Part shown: positions 19,733 to 32,400 of the stretch, in pieces
Position numbering within the stretch: the first letter of the stretch is position 1
Layout: every line of letters starts with the position of its first letter
Position numbers and translations under genes: made by a program
The notes under the pieces: model-generated
The model's input: the letters and a program-made list of their open reading frames with translations, nothing else
What the model was told of the DNA's origin: nothing
The model's database searches: none
Source of the DNA: Neurospora tetraspora
Taxonomy: Eukaryota; Ascomycota; Sordariomycetes; Sordariales; Sordariaceae
NCBI RefSeq assembly: GCF_033439725.1
Contig: NW_026944384.1
Span: forward strand, 4,154,001 to 4,218,000
Length of the DNA: 64,000 nt
Direction: 5' to 3'

Positions 19733-22207
19733 TTAAAGGTTAGGATGAGGATTCACCAACTCTTCCACCTTCGCAAACTGGTAGTAAAAGTCCAGACTCT
19801 GCGGATTAGCCAGCGTCCCACTCGGCTTGACCTTGCGTCCACACACAATGTGCTTAACAGGTAGCTCGACCTTCTTGAGGTTAATAGTCGTCTATTCGGT
19901 TCTTTGTCAGTTTCCCATCCATCTATCACAGCAAATTTGTTCTTCAGGGACAAGGGACCCAAAAAAAACTCACCGGAATCTCAGGCGTCTCAAAAACCCA
20001 TTTCGGCACATGCCTCTTACTCAAATCCTTGCCAATCGCCTCCTTCACCTCCCTCACCAGCGCCTCATCCAGCTTCTGGCCGGGCTTCATCAGCAAGAAA
20101 AGCATCACGCTCTCATCATGATCCTTCGGCCTTCGCTGCCCTACACACAGCGAGTCCTGCACTCGATCGGCAAACCGGCGCTCGATGACGCTGTATATCT
20201 CCGCCGAGCCGAACCGCACGCCACTCGGGTTGAGAACCCCGTCCGCTCTCCCCAAAAGGTGTAAATTCTTAGTGGTCGGGTGGATCACGCAAAAGTCGCC
20301 GTGCGCCCAGACGTGCGGGAAGCGCGCGAAGTAGGCTGAGTGGTAGCGGGTTCCCGGGGACGCCACACCCTTTTGGCCCTCGGGGATGGGGTCGGACCAG
20401 AAGAAGCAGGGCACGTTGGGGAACGCGGTGGTGGCGACGAGTTCACCTGCGTGGCCCTCGGGGACGGGACGGCCTGGTTCGCCGTCGCCGACGAGGGAGT
20501 CGTAGATTTTTACCTCTACGCCCAAGGAGAAACCCTGCGTGCCGCCGACGTAGACGGGCGTTAGGGGGTTGCAGATGCCGAAACAACCGGCTATGTCGGT
20601 GCCGCCCGACATGTTGGCGAGCTGGACGGAGGGCGGGAAGCCGGAGTCGTAGAACCATTCGAAGAGTTGGTCGGAGAGGACCATGCCTGTGCAGGTGACG
20701 ATCCGCAAAGCCGAGAGGTCGGCCATTTCGCGGGGGGATTGGCCGTTTTTGGCGAACTCGAACATCCACCGGGGGGAAATGCCGAGTTTGGTGGCGCGGT
20801 GTTTGGCGGCGAGGGAAATCAAAATGGAGGAGTCGGGTTTGAAGGGCGAGCCATCGTAGATGATGGTTTTCCCGCCATACAACAAAATGGCGACGTTGGC
20901 GAGGTACATGATCCAGCCCGTGGTGGTGTATTGGAGGGTTACGTCCGACCCCGTGAGTCCTTCGTGGAGACCGCCTTCTTTGAAGTAGGAGATCATTACG
21001 CCGCCGAGGGAGTGCACGATGGCCTTTGGAGTGCCGGTGGTGCCGGAGGAGTAGCAGATTAGGTAGGGTTCGTGGAAGGGGATGCGGACGAAGTCCGGGA
21101 TGGCGGGCGAGGCGCCAGCGGAAGAAATAAAGTCGTCCCAGGTGATGGCTTTCGGAACGGCCGAGATGTCGCGGGCTTCGGAGAAGCGGCGGATGGAGAC
21201 GATGTTGTCGAAGTTGGTGCAGTCCTTGAGTCCCTCGACCACTTCGGCCATCTTTCCCCGGAGGTCGACGATCTTGCCGTTGTAGAGGGCCGCGTCGTCC
21301 ATGAAGAGCAGCTTGGGGTTGACTTGCACCGTTCGCTGCAGGATGCCCTTGGTGCCCATGTCCGTCGAGCTGCTGCTGAAGATGGCGCCCAGCCACGAGG
21401 TGGCCAGCCAGACGAGCAGCGTGTCGATGCTGTTGGAACCGACGATCACCACGATGTCGCCCTTCTTGACCCCGCGCGCCTTCATCGCGGCGGCTAGTCT
21501 GCCTGCTCGCTCGCGGAGTTCGCCGTATGTGGCGTCGCGGGTTTCGCTTGCGCCTTCACGCACCTCGGTCACGGCTACCTTGTCGTCTTCTTTTCCTACT
21601 GTGGAACGGGTTTGGCTCGAACTGCCCTTGGGCCGGGAGTAGAGCACGTTCTCGGCGTAGCTGAGCTTGACGCCCTCGAACCAGATGGGGACGGCGTCAA
21701 TGGGGGCGGATTCGTCCACTACTCTGCTGTAGGTGCCTTCGTGGATGTAGTTAGCTTCTTCCCAGACGTCCGCCCAGAACTGGGAGCGGTTTTGGAGGGA
21801 GTATTCGTGGAGTTCCAAGAAGGTCTAAACACTTTTGTTAACCTCGGGGCACAATGGATCAAATGGCGGACAATACTGACCTTCAAGCTAAGCCCATGTC
21901 TCTTGTTAACATTCTGCAAGAACTGCCACATAGGCGTGCTCTCCGGGTTTGGGTGCTCCCAAAGCTTCCTCGGGATTACGTCTGGGCGCATGATGATTTC
22001 GTCGATTTCGTCTTCTAGTAGATCTTCGACTTTTGTGTTTGTGTTGGTTTCTGTGCTGAGGACTTCCGTAGTTGTAACCTCCGTAACCTCTGTAGCTTTT
22101 GTGACTTCTGTGTTAACTTCCATCTTGACTTCCATGGAGTTCGTCATAATAGCATCTGTCGCAGACGACGACAAAGCCGATAATGGCAATTCCACTGCCA
22201 CCGACAT
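19733..22207 (-). CDS. Acetoacetyl-CoA synthetase
   Basis: Three exons on the minus strand: 22207-21881, 21824-19974 and 19891-19733. Introns are 21825-21880 (GTCAGT...TTTAG) and 19892-19973 (GTGAGT...AATAG). The frame is continuous and gives 778 residues. The enzyme activates acetoacetate with ATP and CoA (EC 6.2.1.16), linking ketone/leucine breakdown to acetoacetyl-CoA. ANL-superfamily motifs are clear: YSSGTTGTPKAIVHS near residue 367, YTTTGWIMY, MSGGTDIAGCF, and GRADGVLNPSGVRFGSAEIY. The C-terminus (LPVKHIVCGRK...) also fits the family. The first 85 residues are an unusual Thr/Glu/Val-rich extension with TEV-like repeats before IPRKLWEHPNPEST, where similarity to the family begins. The ATG at 22205-22207 is the only good start; upstream in-frame codons lack ATG. 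Confidence 0.92.
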
Positions 22208-23471
22208 CTTTGCAAAGTGTTTGGTATCCGGAATCAAATTTTGATGGGGCAAAAAGGCAAAGAGAGAAAAATACGACAAAAAGTCAGCTTGGGAGGAGGG
22301 ATTCTCTCTTACCAAGTAAAACCGACCGACCGATCGGCCGTCTTTCTCAACTATATATCCCCTTCGCTTTCCACTTTTCCCTTATCACCAACAACCTCGA
22401 TCGATCCAACAATCTCTCTGGCTCTGACCCACAATCAACAATCCAAGTCGTCCAAAGTCGTCCAAGTGGACCAATGCGGCGAATAGCTAGCTAGCTAGGT
22501 AGGTAGCTTGCTCCGTTCAGCCTCCTTCACCGCGACACGCGATCCTAGTGTAAAATGCCCCAAATGCGATGACGAACGTCGATCAGTCGGTATCAGCACT
22601 GCGGTAGGGTAGGCATTCAGGTACCTGGGGCTCTTTGGAAATCTGAGACCGCTTTTTCGACGTAGGAGGAGGAACCAACAAGCCAATGGCGAAGTATGTA
22701 GTGGAGGAGACACTGGAGACCTGGAGGAGTTTCAGCGAGGTCCAGTCTGTCGGGCGAGGAGAGAGGTCGTTCCCAATGGCTAATGCGGGGAAACGGGGGT
22801 GCTTTTTACCGCTTTCAGCTTGGTATTACCGTGATACTTGCGGGACTTGCCAGCAAGTTCGAGGGATCAGCGCTTTCCGGCCGACTGGTTGGGCCTCGGC
22901 CCGGGAAGCTCAGTACCCTGTTTGTTTGCTTTTACTGTGATGGACTGTGTGCATGCAGGACGAACTTGTTTGGAATTGGGGTCAGGGGGTGCCGTTACTT
23001 TTCTTCTCCAACTCCATGCGGCTGTGTCGGGGTTAAACACTCCCGTCCCGGGATGGGATGAGGGGAGCAAGCATGGAACTTCAACTTGGTTCGCAACTGA
23101 ATGTTGCACCGACGAGCCCATCGAGGATGACCTCAAGCCACGTCAACTCCCGTAGTTTCACAAGACCGACCGCCTTATGAACAGCCCGTAGGCCTTGTGC
23201 ATCTAAATCATTACTGTAACTAATCACTTTTTACTCCTCTTAACACCAAGAACAATGCAAACCTCCCGCTTCATACAATAACCATATCAAAAATCAGATA
23301 CAACCAACCCATCATTACCGCGCACATCATGAACTCCTCTCATCTGTCTTGACTTCCTAACATGCAAACTCCCAAGTTCCTGTGAAACCTTTTCCTTGAA
23401 TTTCAACACCCCAGCAAACTCAATCCCACGCTTCCAACAACCAACATCGTCACAAACCTCCACACCCTCCA
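22208..23471. other. Intergenic region upstream of acetoacetyl-CoA synthetase
   Basis: About 1.26 kb containing the promoter of the minus-strand synthetase gene and the 3' UTR of the Tra1 gene. Frames of 70-105 codons on both strands overlap each other without conserved features. CTAGCTAGCTAGGTAGGTAG-like short repeats occur at 22486-22505. Confidence 0.5.
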
Positions 23472-26400
23472 TCACAGATACGGCATCCACAACGCCTCAC
23501 ACTGCGCCAAATTCAACGGACTAACCGCCTTCGCAATCAAGTCAATGATCGTCTGGAACGCCGGCAAGTTACCCGCCGGCGCCTGTGCCAGGCTCGCCGC
23601 CCGCTTGACAATCATCTCGCTGTTCGCCTGCACCGTCTCCCTGAGCTGATTGTCCGACAGGTTCAGCGGCCTGTGACTGCTCGTGAACCAGAAGATCATC
23701 TCGTCGCGGACAAACAGCGTCAGCGCGTGCTCGAGCTGGAACTCCGGGTCCGTCAGACAGCGCGCGATCGCCATCATGGAAACGGTAAAGATGCCCTCGA
23801 GCGCGAGCGGGCCCATGAGCGTCTGGAGGTTGGGCGTGAGACGGAACGGCACCGGCTCCGTGTTGCTGAAGTAGGGCTTGTTGGCCGCCATGAGCGCCGT
23901 GAGCTCGGAGCCCCAGATGTTGCCCGAGCCGCGCGCGATGTTGAACTTGTGCGGGTATCGCTTGTCGATGTGCAAGATGTATGTCATGAATGTGAGCGCG
24001 GCGAGCTGATACGAGAAGCGACGCCTGAAGAGCCAGAACTCGGCAAAGTCGGGGAAGATAGCCTGGAAATACTGCAACACAAGTGTGTGCGGCACCCACT
24101 TCTCCTGAATCGCGTTGAGCACTTCAAGACGAGCCGCCGCGTTCTGTCCCTGTTCAGATAATTTCTGCATTGACATGTCAGTACTGCTGCTCCCAGTTCT
24201 TCTATCCGTTGGGACTATGCTTCTACTTACCGCGTTCGGCAGCTTGCCATCCATAAGCCCGCGCAATTTCTCCATAGTAAAGAGGAACGGCTCATCCTTG
24301 TGTACTCCCGACCTACGGCAGTGATCCTCGTAAATGCCCTGGAGAGTGATGTATGAAGTGTCCTCTTGAATGATCCTGATATGAGGTGCAAGAGGTACCA
24401 TCAACGGCAGTGTGAACTGGAGATCACGTCTGCGACTCTCCTTCTTGTGGCTCAATGTCTGGTTGAGCTGCCTGAAGAGCTGAAGAAGACGCTCTTCGCG
24501 ACGGGACTGTCGCGCTGCGGGATGCTGGACAGCAAACGAGTGAACGCTACCGTCGTGGCCACGGATCTTCAACCGGCGATGCGACACATTGGAAGTGCGG
24601 ACGAGATCAACATTGGGCAGGAACCTGTCGATACGGATGAAGTCCTGGTTCTTGTCCTTATGCTGCAAGTATTGACCCGGAATCTCGACCTCGTCAAACT
24701 TCTGGTACCGGAACTCGCTAAGATGCGGCGTATAGTGAGAGAAGTTCTCCAGGGGCATGCTTGTGCGGCGGCGATCCAGCTTCTCTTCGAACTTGTCGCG
24801 CCATTTCCGAAGTTTCTGGATGTACTCATACATAGTGGGCTTGGCCTTGACAAACTCTTGCTCGAATGTACCTCTGATGTGAGCCGGCAGTATTGTCTCC
24901 GCAAAACGTGTGATGTTTGCCTCGGTTGCGACTGGAAGCTTGACGTCTCTGGCATACGAAGTCGGCATACGACTGACATATGACAGGCCGTCATTGAGGA
25001 GCGCAACAATGAGTCTGTAAGCGTCTTCGTCGGGTGGACACTTGAAGTGCTTCTGGATCTGATCCACCATGGTCTCCATGGACAGCGCCAGGAGCGGGAA
25101 CGCCGTCTTCAGCATGCTCATGATCTCATCAGTGAGTTCCCAAGGTGGCCTCTTCTGGACGGCCTGTGGCTGCGCACCAGGGACTGCACCCGGAGCGTGA
25201 AGGCCCGCCGCGACTTGAGCAGAATTTGGAGGAGGAACGCTGGCCTGAGCAGCTGGTAGATTAACGCCATTAGGTGCGCCCTCAGCCTTGACTTCGGGTT
25301 TGACTTGTCCAGTAGCATCGCCAGTAGCGGTGGCAGGTCGTGAATCACCTTCGGGCTTGGGAGTGGCCGTAGCCGTAGCAGCAGGAGTAGGCTGGCCCGG
25401 AGTAGCGCTTGCCCTGTTGGCGTTGGCCGCTGCGCTTTGCGCCCGTTGCTGCTGTTGCTGTCTCAGACGCTCCTTGTTCTCCTGAGCCTTCTTGATTTGT
25501 AGCATGTCTTCGCGGCTGGTTCGGAGCAGGAAGTAAAGCGCTTGAGGGTAGCTTTTAGCAATCTTGCTCAGGACAACTTGAAGTCTCGGTGCCTCCTTGT
25601 GATTGAGTCCGGTAAGCAGCTGAGGGATGTACGTAATCCAATACCATGTTGGTGTCTCGCCCTTGAAGTCGTCGAACCCGCTCGAGATGGTGTTGTTGGC
25701 GTCATCGAGACTCAAAAGCCACAAAATCCGTGCAATGAGCTTCCTTGACTTGTGATTCTTGTAGCTTGACACAGCTTGCAGGTAACACGTAAGGGCCTGC
25801 TTGGCGGCAAGCACATCAGCCGGGTTCTCCCTGAACTTTCGGTCGTTGAAGTAGCCCCATTCTGCCCACGCCTTCGGGGCAGAGATGTCGTGCGAAAGTG
25901 CCATGCCATAAGCTGTATCAACCTCGTCCTTTTGGCCAAGCTTCTCCAGGAACATGCCCTTGAGAGTGAAGAATTCAGCCTTTTGCTGACCTGTGAAGTA
26001 GCCGAGATTGGTGTTGTTGATGACCTCCAGCCCATTTTGCAGCTCTTCTGGGTTCTGATAGTGGCACTTAGCCTGCTCCCTCAACTTGAGAAAGGCCTCT
26101 TGGATCTCGATGTTCGGCAAGGTGTAGATGCGGCTGAGTTGGTTGATGCACACTTCGTGTAGGCCATGCTTGCGGGCAACGTGCGCGAATCTATTAATAA
26201 TCCAGGCAGTTTCATGGAACCCACGGTACGCGAACGAAGCACCACCAGCGCTCTGTCCTCCTTGTTGCGGCAAAAGTTGGAGATATGTGTTGTTGATGAG
26301 ACCAAAGACGTGTTGTCTCCATGTGACCAGGTCTTGCCATGCGACAATATCATCCCACGTATTGGGGAGACGATCCCGCCATGAGCCGAGGAGCAGCTTG

Positions 26401-29400
26401 AGCTCACCGGACCGCGCATCGAGGTTGTTCTGGTTGGTTGCGGAAAGACTCTGGCAGATCACACTAGCATCATGAAGCTCAACCAATTGCTGGAAGTTCT
26501 GCAAGATCGGGATGTGAGCTGTGGTGAGACGCTTGGGAAGGTGGTGCCACTTCCGGATCGATAGCTGGATCGCCTCGTCAACCACGCGATTAAAGTCTTG
26601 AAGACTCTCCTCCTTGTTGTGATACTTCAGCAACGACATGAAGGCCTGGAAGAAGCTTCTGCGAGGCGTAGGCGCATCCATCAGGCCCTTAATGTGATTG
26701 TCGAGTTGCTCCCTGTTCTCTTTGTTTTGCCAGTACTCGGTGTTGCGCCAGATAGACTCCAACAGCAGGTCTTGCATATTCTCGTGTTTAGCGAACTCTT
26801 GAAGAATGTCCCATTGCTGGAGCTTCTCGGCGCAAAGAACCCAGTGATCCTCCCACAACATGTATTCGCCTTCGGAGAAAGGTATGACGCCAGTCCGCGC
26901 TTTTATCTGGGCTGCTTCGTACATCTTTTGGGCCTTGTCCCACATGCCATTCTGCTCGTACGAAAGCGCTGCGTTGGTCTCGACAAACTGGCACCGACGG
27001 CGCCATGTGCCAAAGAAGAGGTCCTCCTCGCCAAGAGATGCATACAGATCCACCAGCGCGTCGAGGTTGCTTTCCTTGACGATCGCTGAGTCATCTCCCG
27101 GCTTGATGGCAGCAGTCTCCAACTGGCAGAGCGCTGTATACCACGCATCGAAGGTTTTGGCCTCAAACTTGAGAACATGCGGTGGCAGCCTGCATTCCGG
27201 GAAAGCTTTGGCAGCTCCAGCCAGGAGGGACTGAACCACGTTTGGCCGCTTGTCCATTTGTCTAGAATGGTAGTCCTTGGTGAGAAGGGTGACAAGGCCA
27301 CGCTGAAGCTCAGGTCTATCCTCCTTCAAGGTCGCGGACCAGAACATTGGGAAAAGGATAACCCAGATGTCATTAGAGAGGTTGTTGTCGATGTGTTGCA
27401 GCTGGGTCAAAGGCTCAAGGATGTCTCGGGCCTTGATGTCCCCAAGCTCGGCAATGAATCGGCGATGGCTGGCCATGAACGCCTCATATTTATCATCGGT
27501 GATCAAGGCGGGTTCTCTCGTATCTTTGGCGTAGCTTCCGAAAAGTTGAGAGGTTGACAAGGTACGGAAATCGTCTTGGTGTAGCTGGATTGGGAGATTC
27601 ATATCCACTCCTCCGAAAAGAAGCTGGATCGCCTGCGCCAGCCAAAATGAATCGGCAAGCGTGTCCCAGTTCTGAGACAAAATGACATACGCCAACCGAG
27701 CACTGGCAGTCCTGGAGAGACTCTTGTCAAAGATGGCCATGAAGCGGGTGCGCATATCCACGTCTTGAGCTCTGGTTCCTATGAGGAACGCATGCTCCAT
27801 GCGCACGGTGAGTTCAGTCCGTGTGATCTTGGGATCCTCATAAATGCGTAGAACAAGTTCGAGGAACTTCATAAGCATAGTTGGATCTTGTCTGTGCTCA
27901 AACGTAATCATCTTGGAAAGAACAGCCGTCTTTTCCTTAAGAGTTGGCCATGTTCCCTCAGAGCGGAACACCCATCCCTCAACCATGTCAAGGATCTTTT
28001 CACAGAGCGCGGTGTGCAGAGACTTTTCCACAATAGTAGCGAGCACGCTCAGGAAAGGTCTTCGATTGTCGCCAAGAATGTCCATGCTAAGGGAAACAGT
28101 CTCGATGGCTTTGATGATCAGCCCAGTCTGTATCTCGAGGTCGTAAGCGTTCATTTCGGTTGCTGCATTGGCATTGTCCGGCTGTGGTCGGGGGATGCCA
28201 CCCTGCGCCAACGCCGCGTAGTGGGAAACGTGGTCTCTAGCCAACTTGGACTGAAGCGACTTCATAATTGCAGGAATATGCTGGTCGATAGCCGTAGGAC
28301 GGCGGCGACCCAGCGACCATAAGATGTTGATACCGGAGACATAATTCGCGGCAGCCATGCTCTCGGTGGCAATTCCGGATAAGAACGTGACAACCTCCGA
28401 AGTTGGCGCTTCCGTTTCGCCTTCAGCATCAGCATCCTCCATAGGCACATCCTCTGGGACCGCGTCGAGAATTCGCTTGATGATCGGTCGGACCTCGCGG
28501 TCACCATCGCATTGCTTATCAGCCGCGTGGAGACAGTCCTGAATCTCTGGGTTGTCTGACTTCAAGCACTTCTCCAGAATCTTTTGAATATGACTCATGT
28601 TCTTGACGACCCAGTCGTCGGACTTGAAGTGAAGAATGATGCGGATGACCTGGAGGGTGTTGATGATGTTCGTAAGGAACTTGTCATCGGCCTTCTCCTT
28701 GTCGGACGGCTCATTGGACAATGTAAGGGAGGCCTTCTCGCTGGTGAGAACGATATCAGTGACGTTTTGAAAGAGATCCAAATCAAGATCACCCCAATAT
28801 TGCGGCTGAAGAAGGTTGTAGAGAAGTGTCATTGCCTTCTTGCAGAGCTCACCAGAAGGCGCTGCCAAAGCTGGAACAGCCGTGGCAGGAGTGTCCCGCG
28901 CCTTGGCTGAAGGGAGCTGATAACGCTCGTTCAGCTGAGCGATGAACTCAACCAAATACTTGATCATCTTCTGGCGGCCCATAGCCGGGATTTCGAATTC
29001 GGGTCTCTCGCTTTGTCTGGCGGAGGCAGGCGAAAGGGATTGCTGCTCATCGAGTTTTCTCTTCTTGGCATTGGGGGACTCGGAGACAGAGCGAACAGGT
29101 TCTGACTGCTTGCCTTCGACACGACGCTGTTCCCATTGCCAAATCAGAGTCATCATATTCAACACCAATTTCTTGCTCTCGTTGGACGGGTTGGGAGGCG
29201 CGGCGACCTTGCGAAGGCAGGTAATGATGAGCATGGCGAATTTGTCGCGCGAGTCATAAAACAAGTCCGGATGCCTGACAAGGAAGTGGAAGATGCTGGT
29301 CATCTGCTGGACGTTCTGGCTTTCTTCCGCCAAGATTCGGCGAGGCGCAACAGCCCAAACGGCATTCCTATCGCCGGGCGCGGTATTACACCTCTTGGGC

Positions 29401-32400
29401 ATCACGGGCGCCATCAGCTCAAGAGCCTGGGTGACCAAAGTCCTACCCTCATTTTGGTTGGTCTTGAGGAGCGAGAAGTAGATCTGCGAGACGATCTTGG
29501 CAGGAGTCTCGTAGTGAGCAATGAAGTACCCAATCACCACGTAAGCAGCGTGCTTGTTGATAACGTCGTCAAGCCTGATGTACGTCCACCCAAACTTGAT
29601 GAAGTCTTTGCGCGCATCCTGCAGTATGGCGTGGTGATACTTGACTAACATGGCTGAGAGTTGGAGAACCTCCATCCTGGTGTGGTCAATATGTGGTTGT
29701 GAAAGATCGTCGTGAGGGTCTGCCAGGTTCACCTTCCAGATCTTGGTATTGATGGACTCAATAACCGCCCGATCAAGGAAGCGTTGACCACCCTTCGCCG
29801 GTTCACCGCGATTCCAGTGACGCATCACATCCATCGCAACAATGGGGTTGACGATATTGTGCAGCAGATACCACTTCATGCGTTGACTGGCGCCCCTCCC
29901 AGCATATATCTCCAGACAGCGAAGTACGGTTGTACGCCAGAAGTCAATAGAGTCGCTAGATATGATATTCTTGTAGAGATAGGAAAGCATGGTCTGCGTC
30001 TCTTGGAAATCATCTGAAGTGATCGACTCAATGAGACTGAGAAGGGGTTCGATGTCCTTCGGGTTGCGCTCTAGGGACTTGGTCAGGATAACCATGAGCT
30101 GCTCCGATGCCTGGTGCGCAGCGAGGCGGACATTTGCGGGGAGCTTGTTCATCTTGAGGTTTTGCTCAAGCTCCTTGCCAACTGTCTTTAGCCACTCCAT
30201 GTGCTCTCTATTGTCCATCCAACCTAGCGAGTTGGAGTTCTGGCACAGGGCTTCGAGGATGTTGATCGTGTTGACAATAGCAGCAAACTTGATCTCCTTG
30301 TTCTGGTTGACAACGTCGCTACAAGCCTTGACAAGAGCCTCCACATTTCCAACACCGTAGTCCCTGAGTGGTTGGCTTTCAGGATCACGCAATGCCTGGG
30401 CCAGGAAACGGCCATACCTCAACTGATCAATTCTGCTGAATGTGAACTCCCAGATATCAAGAGGATATCGGTTGAGATACTTGTAGAGGGGTTTGCGGAA
30501 GGGGCTGTGGTGAGTCCGCCTTAGCTTTTCCTCCAGCTCCAAAACGCTCTCAATGACACGCTCTTTGAATTGCTTAGCTCCATCAGGTAGCAGGTGGAAA
30601 ATGTTGAAGACCGACGCAATGACCTTGATCGAGGCGTGTTGTTCAAAGAAAGTGAACGATATCTGCTGGAGGAGGTTGGGGTCTGCGATGACTTTGATAT
30701 GGTCCAGTAGGCGAGCACCTATCTCTACCTTAAAGTAGGTGGTTAGAAGTCGCAGCAACCGAGCCAGATTTTCCAAGCTGTGGGCGGTGAGGCGTTTGGC
30801 ATCCGAAAGACTCTGTAGAACCGGCCTAAGGCCCGACTGTAAGAGGTCTTTAGGCAGCTTACTGGTATGAGACAAGACCGATTTCAGAGCGTCATTCGCT
30901 GCTTCGATGGTCGGGGCTTGCTCCGAGTAAAGGCACTTGAAAAATACCCCAACAATTTTAGCGCGCGTGGCATTTCCAGATCCTTTCATAAACTCTTCAA
31001 AGCCCATGGCTGTGCTGAGAAGCTTGATGCACGATACGCGAAGGTTGACGATGTGCTCCCGGGTTCTGAACTCTTGATTCTTGCCGGCTAGAGACTCGTC
31101 CGAAGCGTCAGCAAGTGCAAGTGACTCCATAAGCAATCTATGCAAGTGCTCGTCGAATGTCACAAAGTCGGGCTTCAATGACATATAGTACGTAACGGCA
31201 TCAATGAAGCCGATCTGGATACCAAAGGCCAGAGCACGAAGAGGTTTGGCGAAAATGGGCTGGAGAAGCTGCTTCCTGTGAGGCTCAAGGAGCTCCCAGA
31301 CTTCGGCCCCTGTTGCTTTGGCGATCAGCTCAAGAGACCTCTTGGCAGTGCTGCGAACGTGTCTGTTCATATGAGACAGTTCGCCGTTGAGCATCATGCA
31401 GATCTGAGCAAGACGAGACTGCTTCTGAGGCTGCGGTTGTCCCGGTTGCTGAGGTGTTGGCTGCGCAGGCAAGCAATCCTCTTTCTTGGCATTCTTGGTA
31501 AGACGCTTCAAAAGGATCTCAAGCGTCACCTGTGCAGACCGTCTGGTTTTCTCGGGAAGATCCTGGGGCATGTCTTTGATGACATACATCAGCGCTCTAA
31601 CAAACTCAATCTGCTTGGTAGCAACCCAAGAGTCACCAAGGTCGACGTTCGTCAACAGGATCTTAATACCCAAGGTACCGCCGGCTTTGGTGAACCATTC
31701 TTCCTCGTAACAACCGTGGCAGAAAGTGTTCGCCAAGCTGTTAAAATAGGCGAGCCTTGAGACATGGCTTGGGGACCCGAATATGGTGGCGGCAGAATTG
31801 TAGACCTCTTGAATTACCCGCTCAGCTCCTTCTCGTACCTCCCGCTTCTCGGAAGCGAACGACTCTAGGAGGGCATCCGACAAAATCCGCGTGTCAACAA
31901 AAAGCGGCCCAGCCCCTGAATCGACGTTGAAAGGGGTGGTGGATCTCTTGGAGTCAACCAATGCACGGCCCACCTCGATGATAGTAAAATGCCGTGCAAG
32001 GTTCAAGAGGAATGCATCAACCTCAGGCTTGAACTCTGGTAGCGACAGCGCAAACATGAGAGCCTTGATCAGCCTCTTCAACTCTCCTTCATCCTCGTTC
32101 TTCTTGGCGATGGAGCGATCGCGGTCAGAACCTTCGAAAGCGGAAATATCGATATCCTTTCTCCTGTTGATAAGATCTTGTGCTTGGAGCCTAAGAAGGC
32201 GAGGGAGATCCTCAGGCAGATTGTCAAATCCCACGCGCAGCTTCACCTGAGTTTTGATGAAATGGAGCGCCTGCCTCTTGTAGTAGGCGTCCTGCTGCTT
32301 GGTAGGTGCAGCCGACACTCCCTTCATGAACCGCGGCACCTCCATCAACTTCTGAATTGCCAGATCGATGCCATAATGTGCCGGGAAAGCTCTGTCAATC

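Noticed and set aside
22245-23160. Several 70-105 codon frames in the region upstream of the synthetase gene
   Set aside because: They overlap each other on both strands and show no family features; more likely promoter and UTR.
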